Positions 38,484-45,916 of a stretch of 64,000 bases of DNA are shown here, piece by piece. The notes below the pieces were generated by a model. It did not search any database. It was not told where the DNA came from and saw only the letters and a program-made list of their open reading frames with translations. This DNA comes from CAZAYY01 sp964489525 (GTDB taxonomy: Bacteria; Chloroflexota; Anaerolineae; Anaerolineales; JABWBV01), in NCBI GenBank assembly GCA_964489525.1, contig CAZAYY010000019.1, positions 1 to 64,000 on the forward strand. Reading direction: 5' to 3'. The stretch's first letter is position 1. Every line of letters starts with the position of its first letter. A program made the translations under genes and the position numbers.

Positions 38484-41006
38484 ATGATCAAACGGTTTAA
38501 AATTCCATTGATAGTTCTTGGTGTGGTCGCCTTCCTGGTTCTTGGGGTGGGTGGTTATTGGCTTTGGCTCACCCGCCAGCCGCTGCCGAAGACAAAAGGA
38601 ACGCTGAAAGTGGAAGGTCTGAACGCTCCGGTGGAAGTGGTGCGCGATGCCTATGGTGTTGCTCATATTTACGCCCAAAACCCGGCTGACTTGTTCTTTG
38701 CCCAGGGGTTCGTCCACGCCCAGGAGCGTTTCTGGCAGATGGAAATGAACCGCCGCACGGGTGCCGGGCGTATGTCTGAGGTGCTGGGCGAGCCTGCCCT
38801 GGCTGCTGACCGCTACCTGCGGCACCTGGGTTTTGCCCAGAGTGCTGAAAAAGCATACGCAATGATGGACCCTGAAATCCAGGCAGTATTTGAAGCCTAT
38901 GCAGCCGGGGTAAATGCCTATATTTCCAGCCGCTCCCCGGGCCGGTTGGGCCTGGAGTTTTCCCTGCTGCGATTGCAGGGTGTGCGCTGGGAAATTGAAC
39001 CCTGGGAGCCGGTGGATTCTCTCCTTTGGGCATATATGATGGTCTATGACCAGAGCGGTTCCCCGGCCAGCGCCCTGACCAATGTGGCCCGGCTGCTGGC
39101 TGTGGGTGAAAACCAGTATGCAGATCTCAACCCGGCCTACCGCAGCGACCGGCCTGTGATTGTGCAGTCTGAAGATTTCAAACTGACCCTGCCTTCAGCG
39201 GATGTTCCTGCCGTGCCCGCCCTGGATGCTGGGGCAGCCACCTACCTTCTGGACGTTTTTCAACAGGCCAGCGGTGGTTCTGACGCCCTGGCGTACCTGG
39301 AAGAAATGGGCTACCAGCTTAACGCGGGTTCGAACAGCTTTGTGGTTTCCGGCGATTTGACAGAAACCGGCAAACCTATCCTGGCGAATGACCCACACAT
39401 GGGTGTTCAGATGCCCTCCCTTTGGTACGAGGTGGGAATGCACTGTGTGGAAAAAACCCCTGACTGCCCCTACCGCTTCCGGGGTTATTCCCTGCCCGGT
39501 GTGCCCGGTGTTTTGATTGGTCACAACGATCGGATTGCCTGGGGCCTGACCAATGCCTCGTTTGACGTGGAAGATTTATTTATTGAGCGCATTAACCCTG
39601 CCAACCCCGACCAGTATGAAGTCAATGGTGAATGGGTAGATATGGACATTCGCTATGAAGAGATCCAGGTGCGCGGGCGAACGGAACCTGTGGTGTTAAA
39701 AATTCGCTATACCCGCAATGGGGTCATCGCTTCCGATGCCATGATTACCCAAAATACTTTTGCATACACGGAAAATGGGCTGGACTTGTTTGCCCTTTCT
39801 TACGCCTGGACCGGGCTGGAGCCGGTGCGCTCTGCCGAGGCCGTCCAACGGGTGATTCTCTCGCAAAATTGGGAGGAATTTGTAGCCAGCCTGGCCTATT
39901 TTGATGCTGGCAAGCAGAATTGGATTTACGCTGACGTGGACGGCAATATTGGCTATGTTCTTCCGGGGCGCATTCCGGTTCGTGCCGGGGGCGATGGCAC
40001 CTTGCCCGTTCCCGGTTGGACCGATGATTACATCTGGACCGGGTACATCCCCTACGAACACCTGCCCAAGGTGCTTAACCCCAAGCAGGGCTTTATCGTC
40101 ACTGCCAATAATCCCCAGGTGCGTGAAAGCGAATATCCCTACTTGCTTAGCAAAGGCTATGATATGGGCCAACGGGCTGCCCGGATTACCGACCTGATTA
40201 TCAGCGACCCGGATGGTATCTCCATGGCGGATATGCAGGACTTCCAGACGGACAACACCAACCTGAACGCTTTGGAAATCATTCCCTACCTGAAAGATCT
40301 GTCTTTTGAGGATGAAGCCCTGGCTGCGGCCCGCGACCGGCTGCTGGTGTGGGATGGTGATATGACCCTTGAAAGCGCCGAAGCCGCCTTATTTAACCTG
40401 TTTTGGGCTGAATTGATTCCGGCAATCTTTTCGGATGAACTGCCCCGCAACCTGCCCGGCGCCGCCAGCGACACCTCGGATGTGGTCTACCACCTGCTGC
40501 GCGACCCTGGCAATGCCTGGTGGGACCAGATCGCCACGCCCCAACGGGTGGAAGACCGCAATGAAATTCTCACCACTGCCTTTGAAAAAGCCTTTGAAAA
40601 AGGGGTAAAAGAACTGGGTGAAAACCTGGACAAATGGCAGTGGGGTGACCTGCACACCATCACGTTCCGGCACGCTACATTGGGTAGTTCAGGGATTGGC
40701 TTGATTGAAAATATCTTCAACCGCGGCCCCTTTCCCACGAATGGCAGTGAATCGGTGCCGCAAAAAACTTGCTGGCGCAGCAGCGCCCCCTTTACGGTGA
40801 GCTGCATTCCCGCCATGCGCCAGGTGATTGACCTGGGCAACCTGAGCGGAAGCTGGATGATTCAAAGCACCGGGCAGAGCGGTCACCCGGTCAGCTCGCA
40901 GTATGACGATTTAATGAATACCTGGCGGATGCTTGACTATCACCCCACCAACTGGGCCCGCTCCGAGGCTGAAGCGGGCGGCCAGTTGTTGGTGTTAAAG
41001 CCTTAG
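38484..41006 (+). CDS. Penicillin acylase family Ntn-hydrolase
   Basis: An exported or membrane-anchored amidase precursor of 840 residues (helix at about 8-30). After the alpha-chain region (VRDAYGVAHIYAQNPADLFFAQGFVHAQERFWQME), self-cleavage would expose Ser283 in NAGSNSFVVSG, the N-terminal nucleophile of the beta chain. Further conserved parts: ANDPHMGVQMPSLWYEVGMHC, GHNDRIAWGLTNAS (with Asn) and the end SSQYDDLMNTWRM. The length matches the penicillin/cephalosporin acylase and quorum-quenching AHL acylase group. Its natural substrate may be acyl-homoserine lactones, peptides or other N-acyl compounds. ATG at 38484 is preceded by AAGGAG. Overlaps the convergent DUF411 gene by 4 bp. Confidence 0.92.
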   Translation: MIKRFKIPLIVLGVVAFLVLGVGGYWLWLTRQPLPKTKGTLKVEGLNAPVEVVRDAYGVAHIYAQNPADLFFAQGFVHAQERFWQMEMNRRTGAGRMSEVLGEPALAADRYLRHLGFAQSAEKAYAMMDPEIQAVFEAYAAGVNAYISSRSPGRLGLEFSLLRLQGVRWEIEPWEPVDSLLWAYMMVYDQSGSPASALTNVARLLAVGENQYADLNPAYRSDRPVIVQSEDFKLTLPSADVPAVPALDAGAATYLLDVFQQASGGSDALAYLEEMGYQLNAGSNSFVVSGDLTETGKPILANDPHMGVQMPSLWYEVGMHCVEKTPDCPYRFRGYSLPGVPGVLIGHNDRIAWGLTNASFDVEDLFIERINPANPDQYEVNGEWVDMDIRYEEIQVRGRTEPVVLKIRYTRNGVIASDAMITQNTFAYTENGLDLFALSYAWTGLEPVRSAEAVQRVILSQNWEEFVASLAYFDAGKQNWIYADVDGNIGYVLPGRIPVRAGGDGTLPVPGWTDDYIWTGYIPYEHLPKVLNPKQGFIVTANNPQVRESEYPYLLSKGYDMGQRAARITDLIISDPDGISMADMQDFQTDNTNLNALEIIPYLKDLSFEDEALAAARDRLLVWDGDMTLESAEAALFNLFWAELIPAIFSDELPRNLPGAASDTSDVVYHLLRDPGNAWWDQIATPQRVEDRNEILTTAFEKAFEKGVKELGENLDKWQWGDLHTITFRHATLGSSGIGLIENIFNRGPFPTNGSESVPQKTCWRSSAPFTVSCIPAMRQVIDLGNLSGSWMIQSTGQSGHPVSSQYDDLMNTWRMLDYHPTNWARSEAEAGGQLLVLKP

Positions 41007-41485
41007 CGGTTGTAGCTGGCGTAAACGCTGGTGTTGCCTTCTGCATCAAAAGCCAGCACGTCGTAAGGTTCGTTTTCCCAGCCTGGGGTTTCCATGCCGG
41101 GGGAGCCGATGGGCATCCCCGGCACAGCCAGGCCGGCGATCGCAGGTTGTTCTTTTAACAGCCGCTCAATGCTATCTACAGGGACATGACCTTCAATGAT
41201 ATAGCCATTCACGATGGCGGTGTGGCAGGATTGGAGGGCTGTGGGTATGTTGTAGCGCACTTTCACGGCGGCCAGGTCGTTGGTGTCTACCACCTTCATC
41301 GGGTAACCGCTGCGCTCCATATAGGCCATCCAATCGCCACAGCAGCCTCAGCCAGGGGAATGGTATACCGTGAATTCAGGTTTGTCGCTTGAGGGGCCTG
41401 TTTGGCTGGTGCAGGCCGATAACACCGCGGTCAGCGCTGTCAGAACCAGCAGCCACTGCAATGTTCGAAAAAAGCGTTGTTTCAT
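41003..41485 (-). CDS. DUF411/CopG-like lipoprotein with in-frame TGA at the first redox Cys (selenoprotein candidate)
   Basis: Read through one TGA, the frame encodes a 160-residue lipoprotein: signal peptide MKQRFFRTLQ followed by a hydrophobic core and lipobox LSAC (Cys25), short linker, then a thioredoxin-like DUF411 domain. The domain opens VYHSPG, TGA (codon 46, plus-strand 41348-41350), GCCGDW. DUF411 proteins have C-G-C-C there, so TGA replaces the first Cys of a CxxC pair. All other family motifs are intact: SCHTAIVNGYIIEGHVP, GLAVPGMPIGSPGME, YDVLAFDAEG. The ATG at 41485 has AAGGAG 7 nt upstream and a TATAAT box at 41515-41520. Either the TGA encodes selenocysteine, or this is a recent nonsense mutation or sequencing error. 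A fragment starting at 41329 would lack the whole active site. Confidence 0.6.
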
Positions 41486-41514
41486 GTACAGCTCCTTTTT
41501 GGATAAGTTGCGCA

Positions 41515-41520
41515 ATTATA
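41515..41520 (-). promoter_or_regulatory. TATAAT box of the DUF411 gene
   Basis: Minus-strand TATAAT about 30 nt upstream of the ATG at 41485. The -35 region is weak. Confidence 0.4.
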
Positions 41521-41599
41521 ACAAAAACCAAAATGATTACATAGAGAAAGCTTATAGATTGTTGCGATTCTTAATGTGGATAGGCTGCTTTGGGGGCAG

Positions 41600-41835
41600 C
41601 GGACCCGGCCTCCGGGTTGGGGGTGCCTGCGGTTTTTAGCACGGGCAGGTCGGCGGATGGGTCGGTGTTATCGTGACGTACGTGGCCCTGGTTTTACAGG
41701 CCGCGTCCCCGCTGCGCGGCGACCTGCCCCTACGGTAGGATATGGGGGAAACAACATCCCCCTTCTCCTTCAAACACCTGGTGCGGCTAAAGCCGCAGCT
41801 ACACCCCACACCCCACACCCCACACCCCACAACCT
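41600..41835. repeat. Intergenic repeats between DUF411 and YwaF-like genes
   Basis: The unit GCTGCGCGGCGACCTGCCCC at 41711-41730 has a relative at 51609-51634 (GCTGCGGGGCGACCCGCCCC). The unit GCGGCTAAAGCCGCAGCTAC at 41783-41802 is a family A relative (palindrome followed by CTACA). Then ACACCCC is repeated four times (41802-41830). No gene is supported in 41521-41840. Confidence 0.6.
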
Positions 41836-41840
41836 TCAAC

Positions 41841-42578
41841 CTACAAACTCCCCCCATTTTTCCGGGATTGCCAGGCGCGCACGCCAAAGGGCAGGTATAG
41901 CAGCAGGCAGGTCAGGATGGCCAGCAGTTCGACAGGGATGATGTACCAGGGCCAGGCGGGCAGGATATCCAGCAGGCTGGCGGTTTCGGGTTTGTGCATG
42001 ACAAACATGTAATTGCTGCCCAACGCAAGGTTGATGAAAAATACCGCCACCATGTACACATTCCCAATCCAAAACACCCGCCAGATGGAGCGCAGGGTGG
42101 GGTGCTTTTTCTCGACCACCACCAGGTACAGCCCGGCCAGGATGATCCCGCCATGGCCCACAAAGGTTTGGATCGCCCGGAAATGCGGCAGGCCATAAAT
42201 GCCGGCGTCCGGGGTCATCACGGTTTGGAAGGCCCCACCCACGCCCAGCAGATAGATAAACTCGTAAAAGCGGAAATCATCCGAGAGCAAAGTGTACATG
42301 GCCAAATACCCGGTTATACCGCAAAGGTGGAGGGGCAGCATGATATCTACGGACCAGGTTCCGTACACCACGTTCCAGATCTGCCACGAAAGCTCGCTCA
42401 GAATGAGGGTCCAGCCCAGGGTGCGCCGGAAGCGGCGGTGGTTTTCCGGGGTGGTTTTGGGCAGCCCATACACCACCCCCAGGCACAAGAAAAATAAAAT
42501 CGAGAGAACCAGCAAATGACCCGCGCCAAAAAGCTCGAACGCCGGGCCGGTGTATTCGGGTGTAAAATAATTAAGCAT
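41841..42578 (-). CDS. YwaF/TIGR02206-type integral membrane protein
   Basis: A 245-residue membrane protein with about seven helices. The segment IMLPLHLCGITGYLAMYTLL after helix 3 and FVGHGGIILAGLYLVVVEKKHPTLRS match the TIGR02206 (YwaF) family: PLHLC is its signature. Function unknown; members of this family are sometimes compared with acyltransferase-like or sensor membrane proteins but no activity is known to me. ATG at 42578 follows CGAGGAACAGCC. It is divergent from the MFS gene (75-bp gap to 42654), and monocistronic. Confidence 0.85.
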   Translation of the reverse strand: MLNYFTPEYTGPAFELFGAGHLLVLSILFFLCLGVVYGLPKTTPENHRRFRRTLGWTLILSELSWQIWNVVYGTWSVDIMLPLHLCGITGYLAMYTLLSDDFRFYEFIYLLGVGGAFQTVMTPDAGIYGLPHFRAIQTFVGHGGIILAGLYLVVVEKKHPTLRSIWRVFWIGNVYMVAVFFINLALGSNYMFVMHKPETASLLDILPAWPWYIIPVELLAILTCLLLYLPFGVRAWQSRKNGGSL

Positions 42579-42653
42579 GGCTGTTCCTCGTCCATCGAAG
42601 AGCTGGGATTATGCCATGATTAACCCCACTCCGGTTTTCCGGTTGCGAAAATA

Positions 42654-43898
42654 ATGGAGAGAAGGATGTCCCAATCCATAAAACCATTCCAAAACCTGCC
42701 GCGCAATCTTTGGGCGCTGACGGCTGGCTCTTTCTTGACGGATATTTCCAGCGAGATGATCGTTCACCTCATCCCGCTGTTCCTGGCCAATGTGCTTAAG
42801 GCTGGGACGGCGGCCATCGGGTTGATTGAAGGGGTGGCTGAGACCACTGCCAGCCTGCTCAAGATTGTTTCCGGACAGGTTTCGGACCGGTTGGGAACTC
42901 GCAAAGGGCTGGTGATTGCCGGCTACAGCCTTTCTACCTTTTCCAAGCCTTTCCTGGCGCTGGTAAACACCTGGCCTGGGGTGTTGGCGGTTCGTTTTTT
43001 TGAAAGGTTGGGCAAGGGGCTGCGCACTGCACCGCGTGACGCGCTGATTGCGGACTCGATTTCATCCGAACAACGCGGCCTGGCCTTTGGACTGCACCGC
43101 GCCGGAGATACGGCTGGGGCCACCCTGGGCCTGCTGGCTGCGCTTGTGGTGGTCTGGTTTGTTCAGCGGGACCAGACCACGCTGTCTGCTGGGACTTTCA
43201 CCACCCTGGTCTGGCTCAGCCTGGTACCGGCGGCCCTGGCTGTGCTGGTGCTGGTGTTGGCTGTGCGTGAGAAAAAGCCCGCCTCTGCGACCGGTGCTGC
43301 CCCACTGCGCCTGGCCTGGGGCGATTTGGACCGGCGTTTCCGCTGGTTTTTGCTGGTTGTGGTGATTTTTACCTTCGGCAACACGTCTGATGCCTTTCTT
43401 GCACTGCGTGCCCAGGAGCGGGGTGCCAGTGTGGCAGGGGTTTTGGGGATGTTGGTGGTTTTTAACCTGGTCTACACCCTGGTGTCGATTCCGGCTTCGG
43501 CTTTGTCGGACCGGCTTGGCCGCCGCAGGGTGTTGTTGGCCGGTTGGTTGTTGTATGCCCTGGTGTATGCCGGGTTTGCCTTGGCGCAGTCTGCTGTCCA
43601 TGTCTGGGTTTTGTACGGCCTGTACGGCATCTATTATGGAATTTGTGAGGGCACAGCCAAAGCTCTGGTGGCTGACCTGGTGGCGCCATCCCAACGCGGC
43701 ACGGCTTACGGCTGGTACAGCGGGGCCATTGGGCTGGCAGCGCTGCCAGCGAATGTGCTGGCCGGCCTGCTCTGGCAGGGGATGGGCGGATGGGTGGGTT
43801 TTGGTCCGGCCGCGCCGTTTGTGTTTGGGGCGGGGATGGCTTTGCTCGCTGCGCTGATACTGTTATGGGTTTTGCCCGCCCGCACCCAGCCAGTGTAA
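42654..43898 (+). CDS. Major facilitator superfamily transporter
   Basis: A 414-residue membrane protein with about twelve helices. MFS features: SDRLGTRKGLVIAGYSLS (motif A after helix 2), RFFERLGKGLRTAPRDALIA (the central G-x-x-P loop of helix 5 region) and SDRLGRRRVLLAGW in the second half, repeating motif A. The ERLGKGLRTAPRDALIA stretch is common in a branch of MFS proteins with unclear substrates. The start may be 42654 or 42666; AGAAGG touches the second ATG too closely to be its ribosome binding site. Its 3' end overlaps the convergent flavoprotein gene by 36 bp. Confidence 0.87.
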   Translation: MERRMSQSIKPFQNLPRNLWALTAGSFLTDISSEMIVHLIPLFLANVLKAGTAAIGLIEGVAETTASLLKIVSGQVSDRLGTRKGLVIAGYSLSTFSKPFLALVNTWPGVLAVRFFERLGKGLRTAPRDALIADSISSEQRGLAFGLHRAGDTAGATLGLLAALVVVWFVQRDQTTLSAGTFTTLVWLSLVPAALAVLVLVLAVREKKPASATGAAPLRLAWGDLDRRFRWFLLVVVIFTFGNTSDAFLALRAQERGASVAGVLGMLVVFNLVYTLVSIPASALSDRLGRRRVLLAGWLLYALVYAGFALAQSAVHVWVLYGLYGIYYGICEGTAKALVADLVAPSQRGTAYGWYSGAIGLAALPANVLAGLLWQGMGGWVGFGPAAPFVFGAGMALLAALILLWVLPARTQPV

Positions 43899-45113
43899 TA
43901 CGCCCTGCCCGGCCCGGCGGCCGCTGGCAAAACAGGCGGTAAGCAGGTAGCCTCCGGTGGGGGCTTCCCAGTCTAACATTTCTCCGGCACAAAAAACACC
44001 GGGAATTTTCTTGAGCATCAAGAAGGCATCTAGCTCTTCAAACAACACTCCTCCGGCGGTGCTGATCGCTTCGTCTATCGGGCGGGGTGCCTGCAGGCGC
44101 AGCGGCAGGCTTTTAATCGCCTGGGCCAGCCGGGCAGGGTCTGCCAGGGTTTGGGGCGGTGTGACCTCGCGCAGCAGTGCGGCTTTTACGCCTTTAAGAT
44201 TCGCTTGTTTTTCCAGGTGGGAGGCCAGGGAGCGCGAGCCGCGGGCCTTGGCCAGCCGGGTGGCCAGGGCATCCAGGGTGTAGCCTGGGGCCAGGTCCAG
44301 CCGGATTTCTGCGCTGCCCTGTGCCGCGATTGCATCCCGCAGGCGGGCCGAAGCCGCGTAGACCAGGCTGCCTTCGATGCCGTGCTGGGTGATAACGAAC
44401 TCCCCTTGTTGCAAGAAAACCCCCTGGGCATCTTCAAACGAGAGGGTTACGGCCTTGACGGGCTGGCCTGCAAACCGGGTTCTGAGGTGTTCGCTCCAGC
44501 CGATGTCGAAACCGCAGTTGCTGGGTTTCAGGGGTGCAATCTGGACGCCTTTTTCTGCCAGCACGGGTACCCAGGCCGCATTGGAGCCGAGCCGGGCCCA
44601 GCTTCCCCCGCCCAGGGCCAAAACGACAGCCCCAGGGGAAACCCTTTTTTCGCCTTCTGGGGTTTCCAGGCGCAGCCTGCCTGCTTCGTCCCAGCCCAGC
44701 CAGCGGCTGCGCGGGTGAAAACGCACCCCGTTGGCTGCCAGCCGGGCCAGCCAGGCGCGCAGCAGCGGCGAGGCTTTCATCCCAACCGGAAAGACCCGCC
44801 CCGAACTGCCCACAAAGGTGTCGAACCCCAGGGCGGATACCCAGGCGCGCAGCGCTTCCGGGGGAAAATCCGCCAAAATTTTCTGAATTTCTGCCTGGCG
44901 CGGGCCAAATCGGCGGACAAATAGTTCATAGGGTTCGGAATGGGTGATATTCAGCCCGCCTTTGCCAGCCATCAGGAACTTGCGCCCCAGGGTGGGCATG
45001 GCGTCGTACACATCTACCAAAACCCCGCTGGAAGCCATGACTTCAGCAGCCATCAGCCCGGCCGGCCCGCCGCCAATGACCACCACCGTTTGGGGTTGGT
45101 GGTCATCAGCCAT
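43863..45113 (-). CDS. HI0933/TIGR03862-like flavoprotein
   Basis: A 416-residue FAD-binding protein. The dinucleotide fold is VVVIGGGPAGLMAAEVMA near the N-terminus, followed by GRKFLMAGKGGLNITHSE (family signature), ALGGGSWARLGSN, and the C-terminal FAD motif IPGVFCAGEMLDWEAPTGGYLLTACFASG. This is the BaiN/HI0933 group; the AGEMLDWEAPTGGYLL form is typical of TIGR03862. Role is not known; related BaiN-type enzymes have been linked with bile acid reduction. Its first 8 bp overlap the end of the MetH-activation-like gene, so both are cotranscribed; its 3' end overlaps the MFS gene on the other strand. Confidence 0.88.
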   Translation of the reverse strand: MADDHQPQTVVVIGGGPAGLMAAEVMASSGVLVDVYDAMPTLGRKFLMAGKGGLNITHSEPYELFVRRFGPRQAEIQKILADFPPEALRAWVSALGFDTFVGSSGRVFPVGMKASPLLRAWLARLAANGVRFHPRSRWLGWDEAGRLRLETPEGEKRVSPGAVVLALGGGSWARLGSNAAWVPVLAEKGVQIAPLKPSNCGFDIGWSEHLRTRFAGQPVKAVTLSFEDAQGVFLQQGEFVITQHGIEGSLVYAASARLRDAIAAQGSAEIRLDLAPGYTLDALATRLAKARGSRSLASHLEKQANLKGVKAALLREVTPPQTLADPARLAQAIKSLPLRLQAPRPIDEAISTAGGVLFEELDAFLMLKKIPGVFCAGEMLDWEAPTGGYLLTACFASGRRAGQGVLHWLGAGGQNP

Positions 45114-45906
45114 CTTTGCGTTCCGGTTGGTAGTGGCAGTTGCCGTTCCAGGCGCAGCGGCGGCAGGGGATGAAACAGCGTTTTTGGCTCAGGTCTTCCC
45201 CCAGCAGCAGCATAAATGTAAGCGATTTTGCTGGGACCATCATCAATGAGTCCATCAGGGTAACGCCAATGGCCTGGGCTGGAACCAGGTCGAAAATGGC
45301 TTGCTGGGCGGCCAGTTCCTGGTCGGCAGCGCTGAGGGAACTGACGCCGCCATCACCGGGCGCCCAGCGGATGGTTGAACGGTTGGCACTCAGGGCGGCT
45401 TCGGCAAGGCTGCCCAGGGCCGCTACGGAAAGTCCGCCTGCCTGGTCTAGCATGTAGCCTTGCAGGGGTTCATTCTCGGAAAAATGGCGGCGGGATTGGT
45501 TTTCGAGGCTTGATCCAATGGTGCAAACGACCACAGCCAGCGCCTGTGCACCTGCCAGCCCGTTTTGGCCAAGCAGTTCGCCGGGCAGGCAGGCCGCGAG
45601 GGCGGCGGCAGGGTGGCCCGGTTGGTTGAGCCCTGTGGTGGGCAAAACAGCCCAGGCTGCACTTGGCTGGATGAGCTGCCCGGCTTCTTGAATGGCATCC
45701 GCCACAGCCCGTGCAACCGGGCCGGATGGGTCCCAGGTTTTGCGCCCGCCTGTACGCATCAGCAGGGGTACATCGGGCAGCACACGGCTGGGGGATAGGC
45801 GAAACGCCCCGGCCTGGCTGCCTGGCCAGGCCGGGATAGGGGTTTGTTCGATGATGCGGCTGTCCCCTGGCAGCGCGGGAAACACCAACGGGGAAAAATC
45901 CGCCAT
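45106..45906 (-). CDS. Methionine synthase activation-domain-like protein with C-terminal Cys cluster
   Basis: A 266-residue protein resembling the stand-alone vitamin B12-dependent methionine synthase activation proteins of anaerobes. Typical: LQGYMLDQAGGLSVAALGSLAEAAL, RWAPGDGGVSSLSAADQ and AIGVTLMDSLMMVPAKSL. In MetH this fold binds SAM to reactivate cobalamin. The C-terminus adds CFIPCRRCAWNGNC, four cysteines able to hold an Fe-S cluster or zinc. The preceding region (40-130) holds small hydrophobic residues and no cofactor motif that I see. It overlaps the flavoprotein gene by 8 bp, which could be its electron donor. Corrinoid-protein partner is not in the window. Function as a corrinoid activator is inference. 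Confidence 0.7.
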   Translation of the reverse strand: MADFSPLVFPALPGDSRIIEQTPIPAWPGSQAGAFRLSPSRVLPDVPLLMRTGGRKTWDPSGPVARAVADAIQEAGQLIQPSAAWAVLPTTGLNQPGHPAAALAACLPGELLGQNGLAGAQALAVVVCTIGSSLENQSRRHFSENEPLQGYMLDQAGGLSVAALGSLAEAALSANRSTIRWAPGDGGVSSLSAADQELAAQQAIFDLVPAQAIGVTLMDSLMMVPAKSLTFMLLLGEDLSQKRCFIPCRRCAWNGNCHYQPERKDG

Positions 45907-45916
45907 GGGCTGCCTC

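Noticed and set aside
41003..41329. DUF411 gene as a short cytoplasmic protein starting at the ATG at 41329
   Set aside because: That start has no ribosome binding site and removes the redox motif, while an intact signal peptide and domain start lie in the same frame just upstream of the TGA.
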